Assembly: GCF_019320115.1 (NCBI RefSeq)
Contig: NC_089583.1
Span: forward strand, 77,377,739-77,441,738
DNA: 64,000 nt
Direction: 5' to 3'
Source of the DNA: Miscanthus floridulus
Taxonomy: Eukaryota > Streptophyta > Magnoliopsida > Poales > Poaceae
The notes beneath the pieces were generated by a model. It saw only the letters and a program-made list of their open reading frames with translations, was not told where the DNA came from and did not search any database. Position numbers and translations under genes: made by a program. Below are positions 21,486 to 32,422 of this stretch, in pieces (position 1 is the first letter of the stretch; the number at the start of each line of letters is the position of its first letter).

Positions 21486-23395
21486 ATGGCTAGTTACAGC
21501 CTCAGCTAGGTCCTAGGTATGCACGTGCGCTTCAAGGACCTAGACTTCATCATCACGATGGAGGGAGAGTTGGTGATGGATCCCGCCGCCATCCAACCTC
21601 TCCACTCCACTGGCCTCGATGTGATCATCGAGGCGCTTGAGGAGCTACAGCTACATGCACAAGAGGCCTACGCCCCTAGAAGCGACCTACTCCTCGACTT
21701 CAACTACAGGAGGTTAGAGCGCTAGCTTGGTGCCTTCCTAGGACCTTAACCGTCCTAGGAGGACTTACGCCACCTCACCTTCTCATTCGCTAACGTCATG
21801 GCATAGCTTGCTAGAGGGGAGCCACTCTCTCTGGAATACCTCATCTAGAGCGCCCCAATAGTGCTCCCCTTCGGTCTCCGCAATGCCACAGAGACCAATG
21901 GCCACCTTGTGGCACAATGCACACCTTTGTCCCTCGCAAACGATGGGTTCATGGGGATGACTGAATATGTCATGGAATCTTTTCATGACCTCCTCGCAAG
22001 AGAAACGGAGTCGCCCTCCACCTCTGACTCTAGTAGGGGGAGCCATCACCCCTCTCATGAGTGTTTCATGGTAGGTAACCCTGAGGGACATGTCAGAAGT
22101 ATCTATGAGGAAGAGGCTACCCCAATGAACAACCTCAACAACGAGGTTGAGAGGGATGCAGGGGCCCCACCACACCTATGGGTGGAGTAGCTAAAGGCCC
22201 GGCACCAAGAGCTCAAGGAAGCGTGACTCTAGCTCGAGTAGGAATGCGTGGAGCTTGAGCGCCATGGAGATGGTGGGCGCGCATGCACCATGGCCCGTGA
22301 TGTGAACCATAGGATAATCAAGGATGATGATGTGCTCCCACACTTCACCCAAGCAAGCCAGAACATCGCTGTTACGCCCGCCTTACTTCAAGGGCTTCTG
22401 AGGCCTACGACGCCCGAAGACCATCGGGCCCATCGTGAGATTCACACGCTACTTAAGTGTGCAGTGGCATAATAGGCTGAGAGCTCACTGTCTTGATGAC
22501 ATGAGCTCGATGATAGCCAGCACACACCCTCAGAGTGACCTAACAAGGATGCGTTAGTCCACCTGGCACCACAAGGTAGCAGACCGTGCGTTGTGGTCTT
22601 GGTGCATGAGTGTCTTAGCCACCACCACAATGAGCGTGGCACCCTCGATGCCCGTAGGTGTGCTCATAGAAAAGTGAGGGAGGGAGCTAGCCATGGCTAC
22701 CACCCTCATTGTGGTGGATGCTACAATAGCAGTGAGGACCGAAGCCCAAGCCCCGGCCTGTCGGGACCTTAGGCCTTCGGCTGACACATCCTCAACGCCG
22801 CCTTCCCGCCATGGTACCGGCCATTGACCAACATCCCAAAATACTCTAGTGAAACGAACCCCAAACTATGGCTCGGGGATTATCAGCTTGCTTGCCAAGC
22901 CAGTGGAGCAGATGATGATGATTTCATTATCCACAACCTTCCACTATTCTTGGCTAATTCAGCATGGACATGGTTGGAACACTCCTTCCGCCCAACATAA
23001 TCCGGAGTTGGGCGGACCTAAAAAAGATCTTCATGGGAAACTTCTAGGCCATGTACAAGCATCCTAGGAACCCATGGGATCCTAAAAATTGTTGGTAGAA
23101 GGCCAGGGAAACCCTTTGGGGTACATCCGGTGCTTCTTCTGGTAGTGCAATGAGCTGCCTAACATCGCTGACATCGACGTCATAGGAGCTTTCCTATCTA
23201 GGACCACTTGTGAGTCACTGGTTCATAAGCTAGGATGTAAGGGCCCACAAACCACCAAGGAGCTCCTCAACATCGCCACCAGCCACAACTATGGAGCACC
23301 AAGGGTCAGGGCATACGATGAACATGGAGCCGAGGCGTCCCTCGGAGATGCCATGGACTATCTAGATGAAGCGTGCGACATCGCTCTCCTCTGCT
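21486..23395 (+). pseudogene. gag of the non-autonomous gypsy element, multiply broken
   Basis: Starts near ATG 21486. The N-terminal part (21519-21725) has MEGELVMDPAAIQPL. Then comes a linker with FTQASQNIAVTPALLQGLL (about 22346-22400), then the capsid core in shifted frames at about 22810-23330 (NPKLWLGDYQLACQASGADD, AWTWLEHSF). Stops and frameshifts occur throughout. The same N-terminal and linker modules are present in the element at 52371 (ASQNI near 56410). No protease or RT follows; the frame runs into the integrase tail. Confidence 0.75.
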
Positions 23396-23397
23396 TG

Positions 23398-23646
23398 GCC
23401 AAATACCAACAAGCGTTGCGCTAGTACTACAGCCATTGAGTGGGGGGTTGGGCCTTCAACGTAGAGGACCTAGTGCTCCACCTTGTCTAGAGCAACAGGA
23501 ACCACCACAAGCTCTCTCCGCCATGGGAGGGACCATACGTCATCATGGAGGTGCTCCGACTAGGAGCATACAAGCTCAAGACCATCGACGGTGAAGTCTT
23601 CGTCAATGCCTGGAACATCGAGCAGCTATGTCGCTTTTACCCTTAA
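23398..23646 (+). pseudogene. Integrase C-terminal tail fused close after gag
   Basis: Encodes the end of a gypsy integrase: a basic stretch, FNVEDLVLHLV, then HHKLSPPWEGPYVIMEVLR and GAYKLKTIDGEVF, closing with NIEQLCRFYP and a stop at 23644-23646. In full elements this lies about 3.5 kb after gag. Here about 60 bases separate it from the last gag-like sequence, so the whole catalytic pol has been deleted. Stops at 23422 and 23490. Confidence 0.8.
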
Positions 23647-23689
23647 TAAACGCACACTTTCCCTTATCAGTTTTGCTTTCAAACTACCT

Positions 23690-26290
23690 GATCTTTGGTG
23701 ACACTCGACCTAGCAATGGTGAGGGGTCAGGCCTCACTCGGTGGCTAGTAAGAGCATATCTATCTGGAAGACATTCTCTACGCTTGACCCTTTCTCATGT
23801 TAAGACCTAGAAGCAAAGTTTGTAGAAACAAACACTGAGTAAAACTGGTCGAACTATGAGAAACCTATGCCTCAGCGACTACGACATCTTTGCTCACCAG
23901 TGTGATTAGAGTTTTTTCCGCACCCTAGGCTTTTTGGCCCTAGCTACGGAAAGAGTTGATATGTGTTTAAGAGCCTATCTACTTTGTAAGCATTCTTCAT
24001 GCCCGACCCTCTCTCATGACGAGACCTAGAAGCTAGGCTTGTGGAAACAAACTCTGAGTAAAACTGGTCGAACTACGAGAAACCTATGCCCCAACATCTA
24101 TGGCGTCTTTGCTCACCAGCATGATCAGAGTTTGTTCACTCACACCCCAAGCTTTATGGCCTCAATGATGGAAAGGGTCAGAATGCACTAACCTTTTTAT
24201 ATGAAAGGGGGAGAAGGGCTAAAAATATGTTAGGCCATAACAAAATTTAAGAGCTTGTCCACTTATTACAAGTTCGCCGCATGGTTCATCTGCCTAACTA
24301 AATTCTTGGGGGGATGATCTCATCCTCTATATCCACAGGAAAGCCCTATGCCAGTGGGTCACCCAAGCTGCTCAAATGGCTCGGGCCACTACCGAGAGAC
24401 AGTTAGGGAGCGGTGGAATGGCACATAAGGGTTATGCCAACCCTGTTATGAACAACAGACCTAGGTTCCACCCAGACATATTCGGTAAGAGCTCCTCGAG
24501 CTAGTCACTCAAGCCATCGAGGTAATCGAGGTAAGTCCTATACCAGTGGGTCACCCAAGTCGATCAGATGGTTTGGGCTACTGCCGAGAGATGGGTCACC
24601 CTTAATTTACGCACATTTTCTCTTATTAATTTCGCTATCAAGCCCTTGTCCCCAGCAATGGCAAGGACTCAAGCCTCACTTAGGGGCTAGTAGGAGTGTC
24701 TATTCGGTATTCATTCTCTAAGCCCGACCCCTTTCTCATGCTAAAACCTAGAGACAAGGTGTGCAAAAAAGCACTGAGTAAAACTGGTCGAACCGCTAGA
24801 AACCTATGCCCTAGCATCTATGGCGTTTCTGCTTACTAGCATGATTAGAGTTTTTATCCCCACACCCTGAGCTTTAGCCTCTGCCTTCCCTAGAAGGGTT
24901 TGGAGGGACCCACCAGTGGAATCTCCATCGAGGAGAGGTCAGCAGGTCACCCAAGTCGGTCGAATGGCTTGGGCTACTGCCGAGAGACAGGTATGGAGAA
25001 GCAGGATGTCCCATGCAGGTTACGCCAACTCTACCATGAACAATGGACTTGGACCCCGCATAGACATATCCAATAAGGAGCTCACTGAACCCATCACTCG
25101 AGCCATCAAGGTAACTTTACCGATCTCCACTTTACTTTTCCAATACATGAGCATTCATTCATCCATTCTCATGCATGCATTCATACATTCATCTCATACA
25201 TCCAAGCATTGCATATACAATTATTGCATCACAACTCTTCACATCACATCACAAAGCGGTAGTCGTCTCATTCGACATGAGCGGCAACTGACCGAGGGCC
25301 GCTTTGAGTCAAATAGAGCCAGGGGAGAAAATTGGAGATGAGCCCTAGTGGCCCTTGCCTGACCTCGCTTAGAAGCGGACAGGGACATCTTGACCTTTCT
25401 TGTTCAATCCTAACCTCGAGCTAAGCTCATAGAATCTCCATCGAGGAGAGGCCAACGGACCACCTGAGTCGGTCTCTAGAATGACTCGGGCATCTACTGG
25501 GAGGTGGGTTAAGGAGCATTGGAATACCACATGAGGGCTATACTAACCCTATCAGCGAATGACAGACCTGGATTCCACTCAAACATGCCTGTTAGCAAGC
25601 TCACCGAGCGTGATACTCGAGCCATCAAGGCAAGTGGTGTTAGCTCAGCCCCTTCGGTTGTGGAAACTATGGATGGGGTGATGCACAAAATTTGGTTGAC
25701 CCCTATTGAGCCTAACAGGGCTCAGGGGCTTGAGCTACCCGACCCTAGCTCAGGAATCCAACTAACTAGGGTTTGAAGGCTGGCCCACAAAGGGCTCGAG
25801 GCTGCCTCATGTCGAATAGAGCTAGGGGAGAAAACACAGATGAGCCCCAGTGGCCCTCACCTGACCCACTTAGAAGCGGACAGGGTCATCTCAACCTTCT
25901 CGTTCGATCCTAACCTTGAGCCAAGCCCATAGAATCTCCATCATGGGGAGGCCAGCAGGCCACCTGAGTCGCTCTCTAGAGTGACACAGGCATCTATCGG
26001 GAGGCGGCTTAAGGAGTAGTGGAATGCCACATGAGGGCTATGCCGACCCCATCATGAACAATGGACCCGAATTCCACTCGAACATGCCCGTTAGCGAGCT
26101 TGCCGAGCGTGTCACTCGAGCCATCGAGGCAAGTGACGTTAGCTCAACCCCTCTATTTGTGAAAACTATGGATGGGGCAACGATCACAAAAATGAGCCGA
26201 CCCTCGACCGAACCCTCGCTATGTGCTGGGGCTAGAGGAAAGTTGGCTCACAAGAAGACCGAACGCGTGGTCGCAGAATGATGGCTCAGA
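23690..26290 (+). repeat. Repetitive 3' region with two alternating modules
   Basis: Module X (ACTGAGTAAAACTGGTCGAA, then GAAACCTATGCC and AGCATGATTAGAGTTT) occurs at about 23700-23940, 23969-24165 and 24650-24890. Module Y (GGTCACCCAAG...GGCTCGGGC..CTACCGAGAG and CCATCGAGGTAA) occurs at about 24350-24530, 24945-25115, 25440-25635 and 25940-26130. The last two Y copies lie in a 501-bp tandem unit (anchor AGAAGCGGACAGGG at 25371 and 25872). No credible gene. Confidence 0.75.
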
Positions 26291-26417
26291 TCCTAGGGAG
26301 GGGGTATGTACAAAAATAAGAAACGCTTTCTCTTACTAGTTTCGCTATCCTCTCCTCGATCTTTAGTGACACCCTACCCCAGCAATGGTAAGGGGTTGGG
26401 TCTCACTTGTTGGTTAC

Positions 26418-27709
26418 TATTAGAGACCAATACTAGGTTACCTGAAGAAGAGGAGCTCAGCCTCGCTCAGCCTTTGGATGTGACTATAGCTCCAACTGAC
26501 CCTAGACGCATGGGCTCTACCTCACCCAACCCTTGGGTTTGCGCTCTGCCTTGCCCGGCCTCTAGGGATGGCTCCGCCTTGCCAAACCTCAAGGCCACGG
26601 GCTCTGCCTCGCCCAACCCTTGAGTTTGCGCTCCACCTCGCCCGACCTCTGAGGGAGGGCTCCAGCTCATCGGACCCCAAGGTTGCAGGCTCCACCTCGC
26701 TTAACCCTTGGATTTGCGCTCTGCCTCGCCCGACCCCAAGGCTATGGGCTCTACCTTGCCTGACCCTTGGGTTTGCGCTCTACCTCATCTGGCCTCTAGG
26801 GGAGGGCTCTACCTTGCGCTGACCCTTGGGTTTGCACTCTGCCTTGCTCAGCCTCTGGGAGAGGGCTCTGCCTCGCCTGACCCTGAGGCCATAGGCTCTG
26901 CCTCACCCGACGGAGACCCATACCACCGCCAACCACTCCAAGTCCAAGTGTATGGGCCTGGGTCAAAGCTCTGACATCAGGGAGGCAACCGACATGCCCT
27001 AATGTAATGCATGACCATGATAGGCCATACCTGAGGACTCACATAAGGAATAGTGTTGGGCATACTGATGTTGTTCTGCCTAACCCTCGTATGAACACTG
27101 ACAGGCGTGTCAGTTCACCACGATGTCCACCAAGATGGAGTGGAGCACCATGACCGGCAGACGATGCCTGCACATGGTTCTAGTGACGGATTGGGCCACA
27201 ACATGGAGCCATCCTTGTTGACATCTACAGGGTCGGTGAGACCTGCATGAAGGATAAGAAGGACCTGGCGGTCTAGAAGGCCGCTCTCTCCCTCTCATTT
27301 CTTCTCTTTTCCTCCACTATAACCCATGCTTTCCCTTGGTCTATAAAAGGGAAAGCAGGATGCCCTAGGACTGGCATCGGATCGATCTAGGATAGACTCG
27401 ATCGAATCATCACAGACCCATCAAACCTCGAACCGACCAGAACACAACACAAGCACATGGCTGAGTGGCAACCAAGCTCTCAGCACCTATTCACTCTTTC
27501 CCCAAGAGACTTCGGACCTATCCCTCTCTCACCTGTTTGCAATCCCTACTACAAACTTTCAGTGCTAGTAACACAAGTAGTAGCAATAAACTAGACATAG
27601 GGATATTCTGCCTGAACTAGTATAAACCTCATGTCCTCTAAGCACACCATCCGAGCCAAACGCGCAATATTAGAAATTTACTTGTCGGTGGTGACTCGAA
27701 ACACTAACA
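26418..27709 (+). repeat. 3' LTR of the non-autonomous gypsy element
   Basis: Starts TATTAGAGACCAATACTAGG (the TG is mutated to TA) and ends CACTAACA. Minisatellite at 26455-26920, TATA box CTATAAAAG at 27341. Differences from the 5' LTR are mostly transitions. Confidence 0.85.
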
Positions 27710-28783
27710 TGGTGTGTGTTAAGAGAGGGGGTACCCCTCTATTTATATAGGAGCCTAGGCAGTGCTACAAGCAATAATTGGTGTGAGGACTGGCTCCCAC
27801 TACCATAGCCTAGAAGCATGCCACCGCCTATCGAGGGAGGGGCTGAGCAGTGCCGGCAAGGGGTCGAGCGCCGCTAGGGGTCGGCCACCCCATGACCGTG
27901 GCCTCTTGCCACCGCCTTCACCTGGTAGGCCATGGGATGGACCAAGATTGCTTCTCGTGGGGTTTGCCCCATTTGAATTGATTTGATGGGCGTCTCCCAT
28001 GTTCCTTTGCGCAAATCAGCATCGGAAAGTGCCTTTTGGTGAATTATTCCATGTATTTGTGTTTGTGACCTACAAAATAATGTTCTCCAAATACATGTGG
28101 AACTTGATTAATAGTAAATGCAAATGGTTTTATATTGCTTATTTCTCCTCTTTTTATGTCTCAATTGGTGGTCGGAATTGATCGGTAATGACTGCCAACA
28201 AGATCCCCCAAGCTTAACCTTTGCTCATCCCAAGCAAATAGCTAAGTTATTGGTTGTTGATCAGTAGTTGCTATAATGACAAATATAATTCACAAGTCCC
28301 ATGCCTATAACAAAGTATTCTTCCTCAATTTAAATAAGTTTGGCATTCTATCCACCCTTTTAACTTAATCCCTGTGGGGCTTATTGCTTTTCCAACTCTT
28401 AAGCGGTTGCATGATAGAACAGATTTAACAGAATTACTAATCATTCATTCTTTGATCAACCTTATATTTGGAGTTTTTATGAGTTTTGCAAAAAAAAATG
28501 TAAGTTCCTCAAATGATTCACTCGGTCGCTCAAAGTGTATGATCCTCAACAAGGAATTTGATTGTTTTGCCTTCTTTTCATCCTATATCTAAAGGCTTTT
28601 AGTGGAGCTTTGGGTAGGAATGACATGAGAGGCATACTTGCATCACATGTATTGTTAAGTCAAAAAACCGGATCCAAGGAGATGCAAGTCATACACTTTG
28701 AACAAGATGTGCAAGTGTGTGAAATATTTTCCTAATCCTAATATTTTTGGTACTCCTTTGATCATGACTTTCTCTCTTTGATT

Positions 28784-30499
28784 TAACTTGCGCCATCTGC
28801 AACAATCAGAAAAAATTACACATGCATTTCATCAAACACCATAAATTCATGAAGAAAAAAGAGAGGAGATCATAGATGGCCTCACCGTGCTGAGGCGAGA
28901 AGGTGATCTCGACCGGCTTGCTCGCTGGAGGAGTGGCGCATTGATAGACGGTGGCACGGTAGATTGCCACGACGTAGTAGATCCCTATGGCGTGGAAGGA
29001 TCTAGGCAAGAGGTTTTGGTGTGTGGGGGTGGGGGTGATGGGGGTCGATGGAGGGGGGAAGGGGGAGGGGGCAAGGGGGAAGGGGAAATGGGGAAGGGGG
29101 ACAGGGGAGGAGGGAGGTGGCGCAGGGTGGGTGGCACTGGAGGGGGCAAACAACGACGGAAAACGGCACGCAAAAGGGGAAAAGATGGGTACTGATTAGA
29201 GAATGCCTTTAGTAGCGGACTGTCCCACATGCCACGTAATTGCATCTCTGACACATAAACCCTGTCAAGAGTCACCGTCCACCAAAACTTGGGGGTCCAT
29301 CGAGACTTGGGGGATTAACATTGGTGATCCGACAGTTAATACACATTAGTGTATTTCTCTGTATATATCATCACCATTCATCATATAAAATTCGGTCTCT
29401 GCTCACAAGACGCCAGAAGGGGAGGCGATCCTCCCACGTGAAAATTTGATTTCCTACAAAAATAAAATCCTCGCACCTAGTAGTGCCACCAACACGAACC
29501 AAAAATTAGATCTCTCTCTTTTGCCCTCCTCGTGGAAAATTGGTTTACCACACCATCGATTTCAAACAAGGGTATTTGTGGTATTGTGATGGCCACATAA
29601 AAGTGCAAGGAGTTGTCATCTTTGCCTCCATCTCCATTCTCTAGCCGGACCAGTCGCACTGTCTCTCTTCCCATTCCAAAGCCTAGCCTCCTTTGCCACC
29701 CCGGTTCGAGCCCTAGCTTGGTGCATCAGCACAACAGCTTGACTCCCTCTCCACTCTCTCATACCTTTTTGAACCCCTTCATTGATAGCAGGTCCACTGA
29801 CGGCGGAAGGACTACCGTCAGCGGCGGTACATGCTAGATCTAGACCCCCTACATTGGCACTTGTCATGACTAAGCCCCAACGTCATCATTGATGATCGCC
29901 ACACCAGATCTGCTACCCCTTTATCGACATCGGCCGCACCACTTTCGTGACCAGGATGACAAGAGGGTGGTGCCGACAATGCAACGTAGCTAGGAATAGG
30001 AAGAGGTACCCAAATTTCTTTTATGATGCGTGTTGTACTCTAGAGGTTGAACCTAGGACATGTAGATATATAGTGATGGGGTTACATGTTTCTTTGTTGA
30101 TTGTAGTTCAGATGTGCTTTATTTGAGTATAATAGCTTCTATATAAGCTATAGTTCACATGTGCTTTATTCAAGTAATGGCTTCCATATATGTTGTAGTT
30201 TAGGCGCCTAATTTGCACGCTCCTGCTCTGTTTTGTTGACATTAGGTACAAGGTTAACTCAATAAATGCCTTTGTGATTTACATGTTGACATCTGGAATA
30301 TCTTCCTGAAGTAGGGGAGCGTGTTCAGGGATATGGTGATATAGATATAGATTTAGAAGAGTGAGTACCCCTTGCAATTGAGGTGCTTGTTCTATCTTGT
30401 CATGTTGGGATTGGGGGGTTGGTTTAGGTAGCAGTGCAATTCAATTCTTTGCTGTGTGGATAGCAATGTAATTTTTACATGCTTGTCGCTTAAGTATGT
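28784..30499. other. Unassigned region between Athila copy B and the CACTA gene, with a G-rich tract
   Basis: Non-repetitive by eye. The plus strand at 29023-29158 is extremely G-rich (runs of 3-6 G separated by one to five bases). 29200-30500 shows no convincing gene. It may be the left part of the CACTA transposon (5' non-coding or first exons), but no left terminal repeat such as CACTACTAGAAA is visible, so the left end is either truncated or unrecognised. Confidence 0.4.
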
Positions 30500-30573
30500 T
30501 TCTCCAATTTCAGGCTATGGGTTGAACAAGCCATAGAGAAGTCCCTGCCAGTAGGGAAAAAGGTAGCACTGAT

Positions 30574-31833
30574 ATGGGTCCTGGGGGATGGCAATCCAAG
30601 AGAGTGAAGCAAACTAGTCTAGTAGAGTTGCAGCATCTTGTAGTTCCAACTACGTCCAAAAGTCAGCTCACACAAGGCAAACAAAGCCCTGTGATGGACT
30701 GGTCATGTGAAGATGACCTTAGCCATGCCAAAGAGGAGACTCCACCTCCCCACTAGTAGAATGACCAAACTTGCGAACGTTAGTACTACCTTAGACATGT
30801 CTATAAATCAAGTCACACTATTTGATATCCATGTTACTTTTCTAACAATCTGAATGTATGAAAACTATGTAGTACCATTACAGAGATGAACGAGGAAGTC
30901 GAGGCAAGCAACTAAGGGCTTTGGGCTTCACAAAACCACCCAATCAATGGGAACAAGGATGCCCATCTCGGTTGTCAAGGGAAACAGAAGGCCACATGAT
31001 CCATTGCAAGGTGCCAAGTTTGCCTCAGAGGCAGGTGTAGTAGTCAGGTCTCAAGTACCAATTTTCCTGCACTAGAAACATTACAAGCAACGGATCAAAC
31101 ATCTCAATGGATTTGTGGCCAAGCTATCTGTAAGTATGTATATCCTCTATTGACATTCAACTATGCCTTGAACAACTTAGTAATGGATTTAATTTGCATT
31201 CATGAGGCTGGCCATTGATGACAATGATGAAGCAACAAAAGAAGCATGCACGAGTATATTCCAGTCTGTTGTATGGCAGACACAGTATAGGTTCAAGCGA
31301 TCTTACTTCAACGGTGTCCCCGCTGATGAAATCAGAAAAACCTCTCATGTGTCTTGCATGAATGATGCAAAGTGGTGTGCACTTGTCCACATGTGGTTAA
31401 GTTCCAAAAACAAGGTGTGCATGCATGTGTGTGAACTCATTTATTTCTTGTCTAGTCTTTATGTAGTCTACTTGTGCTACAGTCTAACACAATTGTGGTT
31501 ATAGGCAGTCTTGGAGCAGAACAAGCAAAACCATGCAAAAGTCAAGTGCCACTAGGTTATAGGATCTCGCTCCTATATTGCCCACCTACAAGCATATGTA
31601 AGTGATGGTTGTGTTATTCTTTTTATATCAAATACGCAATGCCTTTTGTATCAATAGAAAGGCATGCGCAATTTTAACAGAAGGACAAAAATAGGAAGGA
31701 CATAGGACACGATCAAGAAGTGCTCATTAAAGAACATGATCGACCTCATGAAGATGTTGATGCAGTGGGAATCTTTAACAACTTCCATACCAGTAGCAAC
31801 ACGAGACTGAGCGATGCTGTAAGAGAAGCAGTG
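30574..31833 (+). pseudogene. TNPA-like CACTA accessory transposase, 5' exons
   Basis: Resembles the plant Ptta/En/Spm transposase family (Pfam Transposase_24 type), which binds subterminal repeats. Recognisable parts: RRPHDPLQGAKFASEAGVVV (about 30985-31045), then 31190-31414 with YRFKRSYFNGVPADEI, a GT-AG intron 31415-31504, exon 31505-31597 with EQNKQNHAKVK and GSRSYIAHLQAY, an intron to 31680, and exon 31681-31833 ending in LSDAVREA before a GTGAGT donor. Stops at 30912, 30978, 31069 and about 31550 show it is dead. The next intron holds the Retand insertion. The 30574-30756 frame may be an earlier exon. Confidence 0.75.
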
Positions 31834-31902
31834 GTGAGTACCTTCATTTGCTTTCCTTGAAATCTGCTGAAGCCATTGGCATAAAAGAAGAAAAAGTAGG
31901 AG

Positions 31903-32374
31903 TGTGGGGGGTACGATCCCAAATACCCATGGCAGGCCACATGGGCTACGCCTCCAAGGACAGCCCAACCCACAAGAAGGAGCCTTGCGGGGCACGATTC
32001 TGCTCGGCACCTCCCACAAGGCATGGGGAGGATATCCTGAAGATGTTACGAGATCTGTTAGGATACGTATGATCCCATGATTCTTGTAATCTGTTATTAC
32101 TTTTCGATTATCTCTCAGATCTAACTAACTTGTAACTTTGCCCCTGGACTATATAAGGCAGGCAGGGACCCCCTACAAAATCATGGCAAATCATACGATA
32201 GCTAATACAAACCAACAGACCACAGGAGTAAGATATTACGTCATACTGATGGCCTGAACCTGTATAACTCGTGTGTCTCTATTGCCTTCTTGTTCTTGAT
32301 TACACGCTCCTCTACCGATCAATCTACCATCATGGGATACCCCTCGGTGGACTGCCGACGATATTTTGTCGATA
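31903..32374 (+). repeat. 5' LTR of the Retand-type element (472 bp)
   Basis: Starts TGTGGGGGGTACGATCCC and ends TTTTGTCGATA, where the 3' LTR has CTATCGACA, so the terminal CA is mutated to TA. TATA box at 32149. Confidence 0.93.
32149..32157 (+). promoter_or_regulatory. LTR TATA box
   Basis: CTATATAAG followed by GCAGGCAGGGACCCCCTAC. It is conserved in the 3' LTR (44232, CTATATAAT) and in the old antisense LTR at 47641-48177. Confidence 0.7.
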
Positions 32375-32376
32375 GT

Positions 32377-32394
32377 TGGCGCGCTAGGTAGGGG
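32377..32394 (+). other. Primer-binding site
   Basis: TGGCGCGCTAGGTAGGGG, two bases past the 5' LTR. It differs by one base pattern from the PBS at 21432. Confidence 0.75.
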
Positions 32395-32422
32395 TGTGCA
32401 TGTTGTTTCCTTGTCGAACAAG

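Larger units (their letters stand above)
19990..27709 (+). mobile_element. Non-autonomous Ty3/gypsy (Tat/RIRE2-like) element, complete with both LTRs
   Basis: 5' LTR 19990-21429, PBS, gag remains, an integrase tail, a long repetitive 3' region, and 3' LTR 26418-27709. The flanks TAGTG (19985-19989) and TGGTG (27710-27714) are a target duplication with one change; Athila copy A has TGGTG at the empty site. Protease, RT, RNase H and the integrase core are missing, so it depended on another element's enzymes. LTR identity is roughly 88-90 percent by eye, suggesting an old insertion. Confidence 0.88.
10458..28783 (-). mobile_element. Athila-like Ty3/gypsy element, minus strand, internally deleted and interrupted by two other elements
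   Basis: On the minus strand the order is: LTR copy B (28783-18899, split by the insertion at 19990-27709), PBS (18890-18873), gag (18749-17647), protease (17652 to about 14052, split by a solo LTR), a non-coding 3' region with a PPT (about 13420-11981), then LTR copy A (12560-10458). I find no RT, RNase H or integrase between protease and 3' region, so this copy was non-autonomous. Own length without insertions is about 7.4 kb. No clean target duplication was found: ATGAT lies beside copy A, but the far end of copy B is not cleanly defined and may be truncated. Confidence 0.75.
18899..28783 (-). repeat. Athila-like 5' LTR region (copy B), split by a gypsy insertion
   Basis: Two parts, 18899-19989 and 27710-28783, match copy A (10458-12560) continuously once the element at 19990-27709 is set aside. 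Identity by eye is roughly 90 percent or higher. The homology stops at about 28783. Beyond that the sequence is unrelated to copy A. Confidence 0.8.

Noticed and set aside
28806..29275. Proline-rich minus-strand frames and Gly-rich plus-strand frames
   Set aside because: They are translations of the G-rich tract, low complexity, without a recognisable domain or supporting flanks.
29478..29490. CTAGTAGTG as a CACTA terminus
   Set aside because: Only nine bases match, preceding sequence does not match the right end at 46571, and no partner end is visible.
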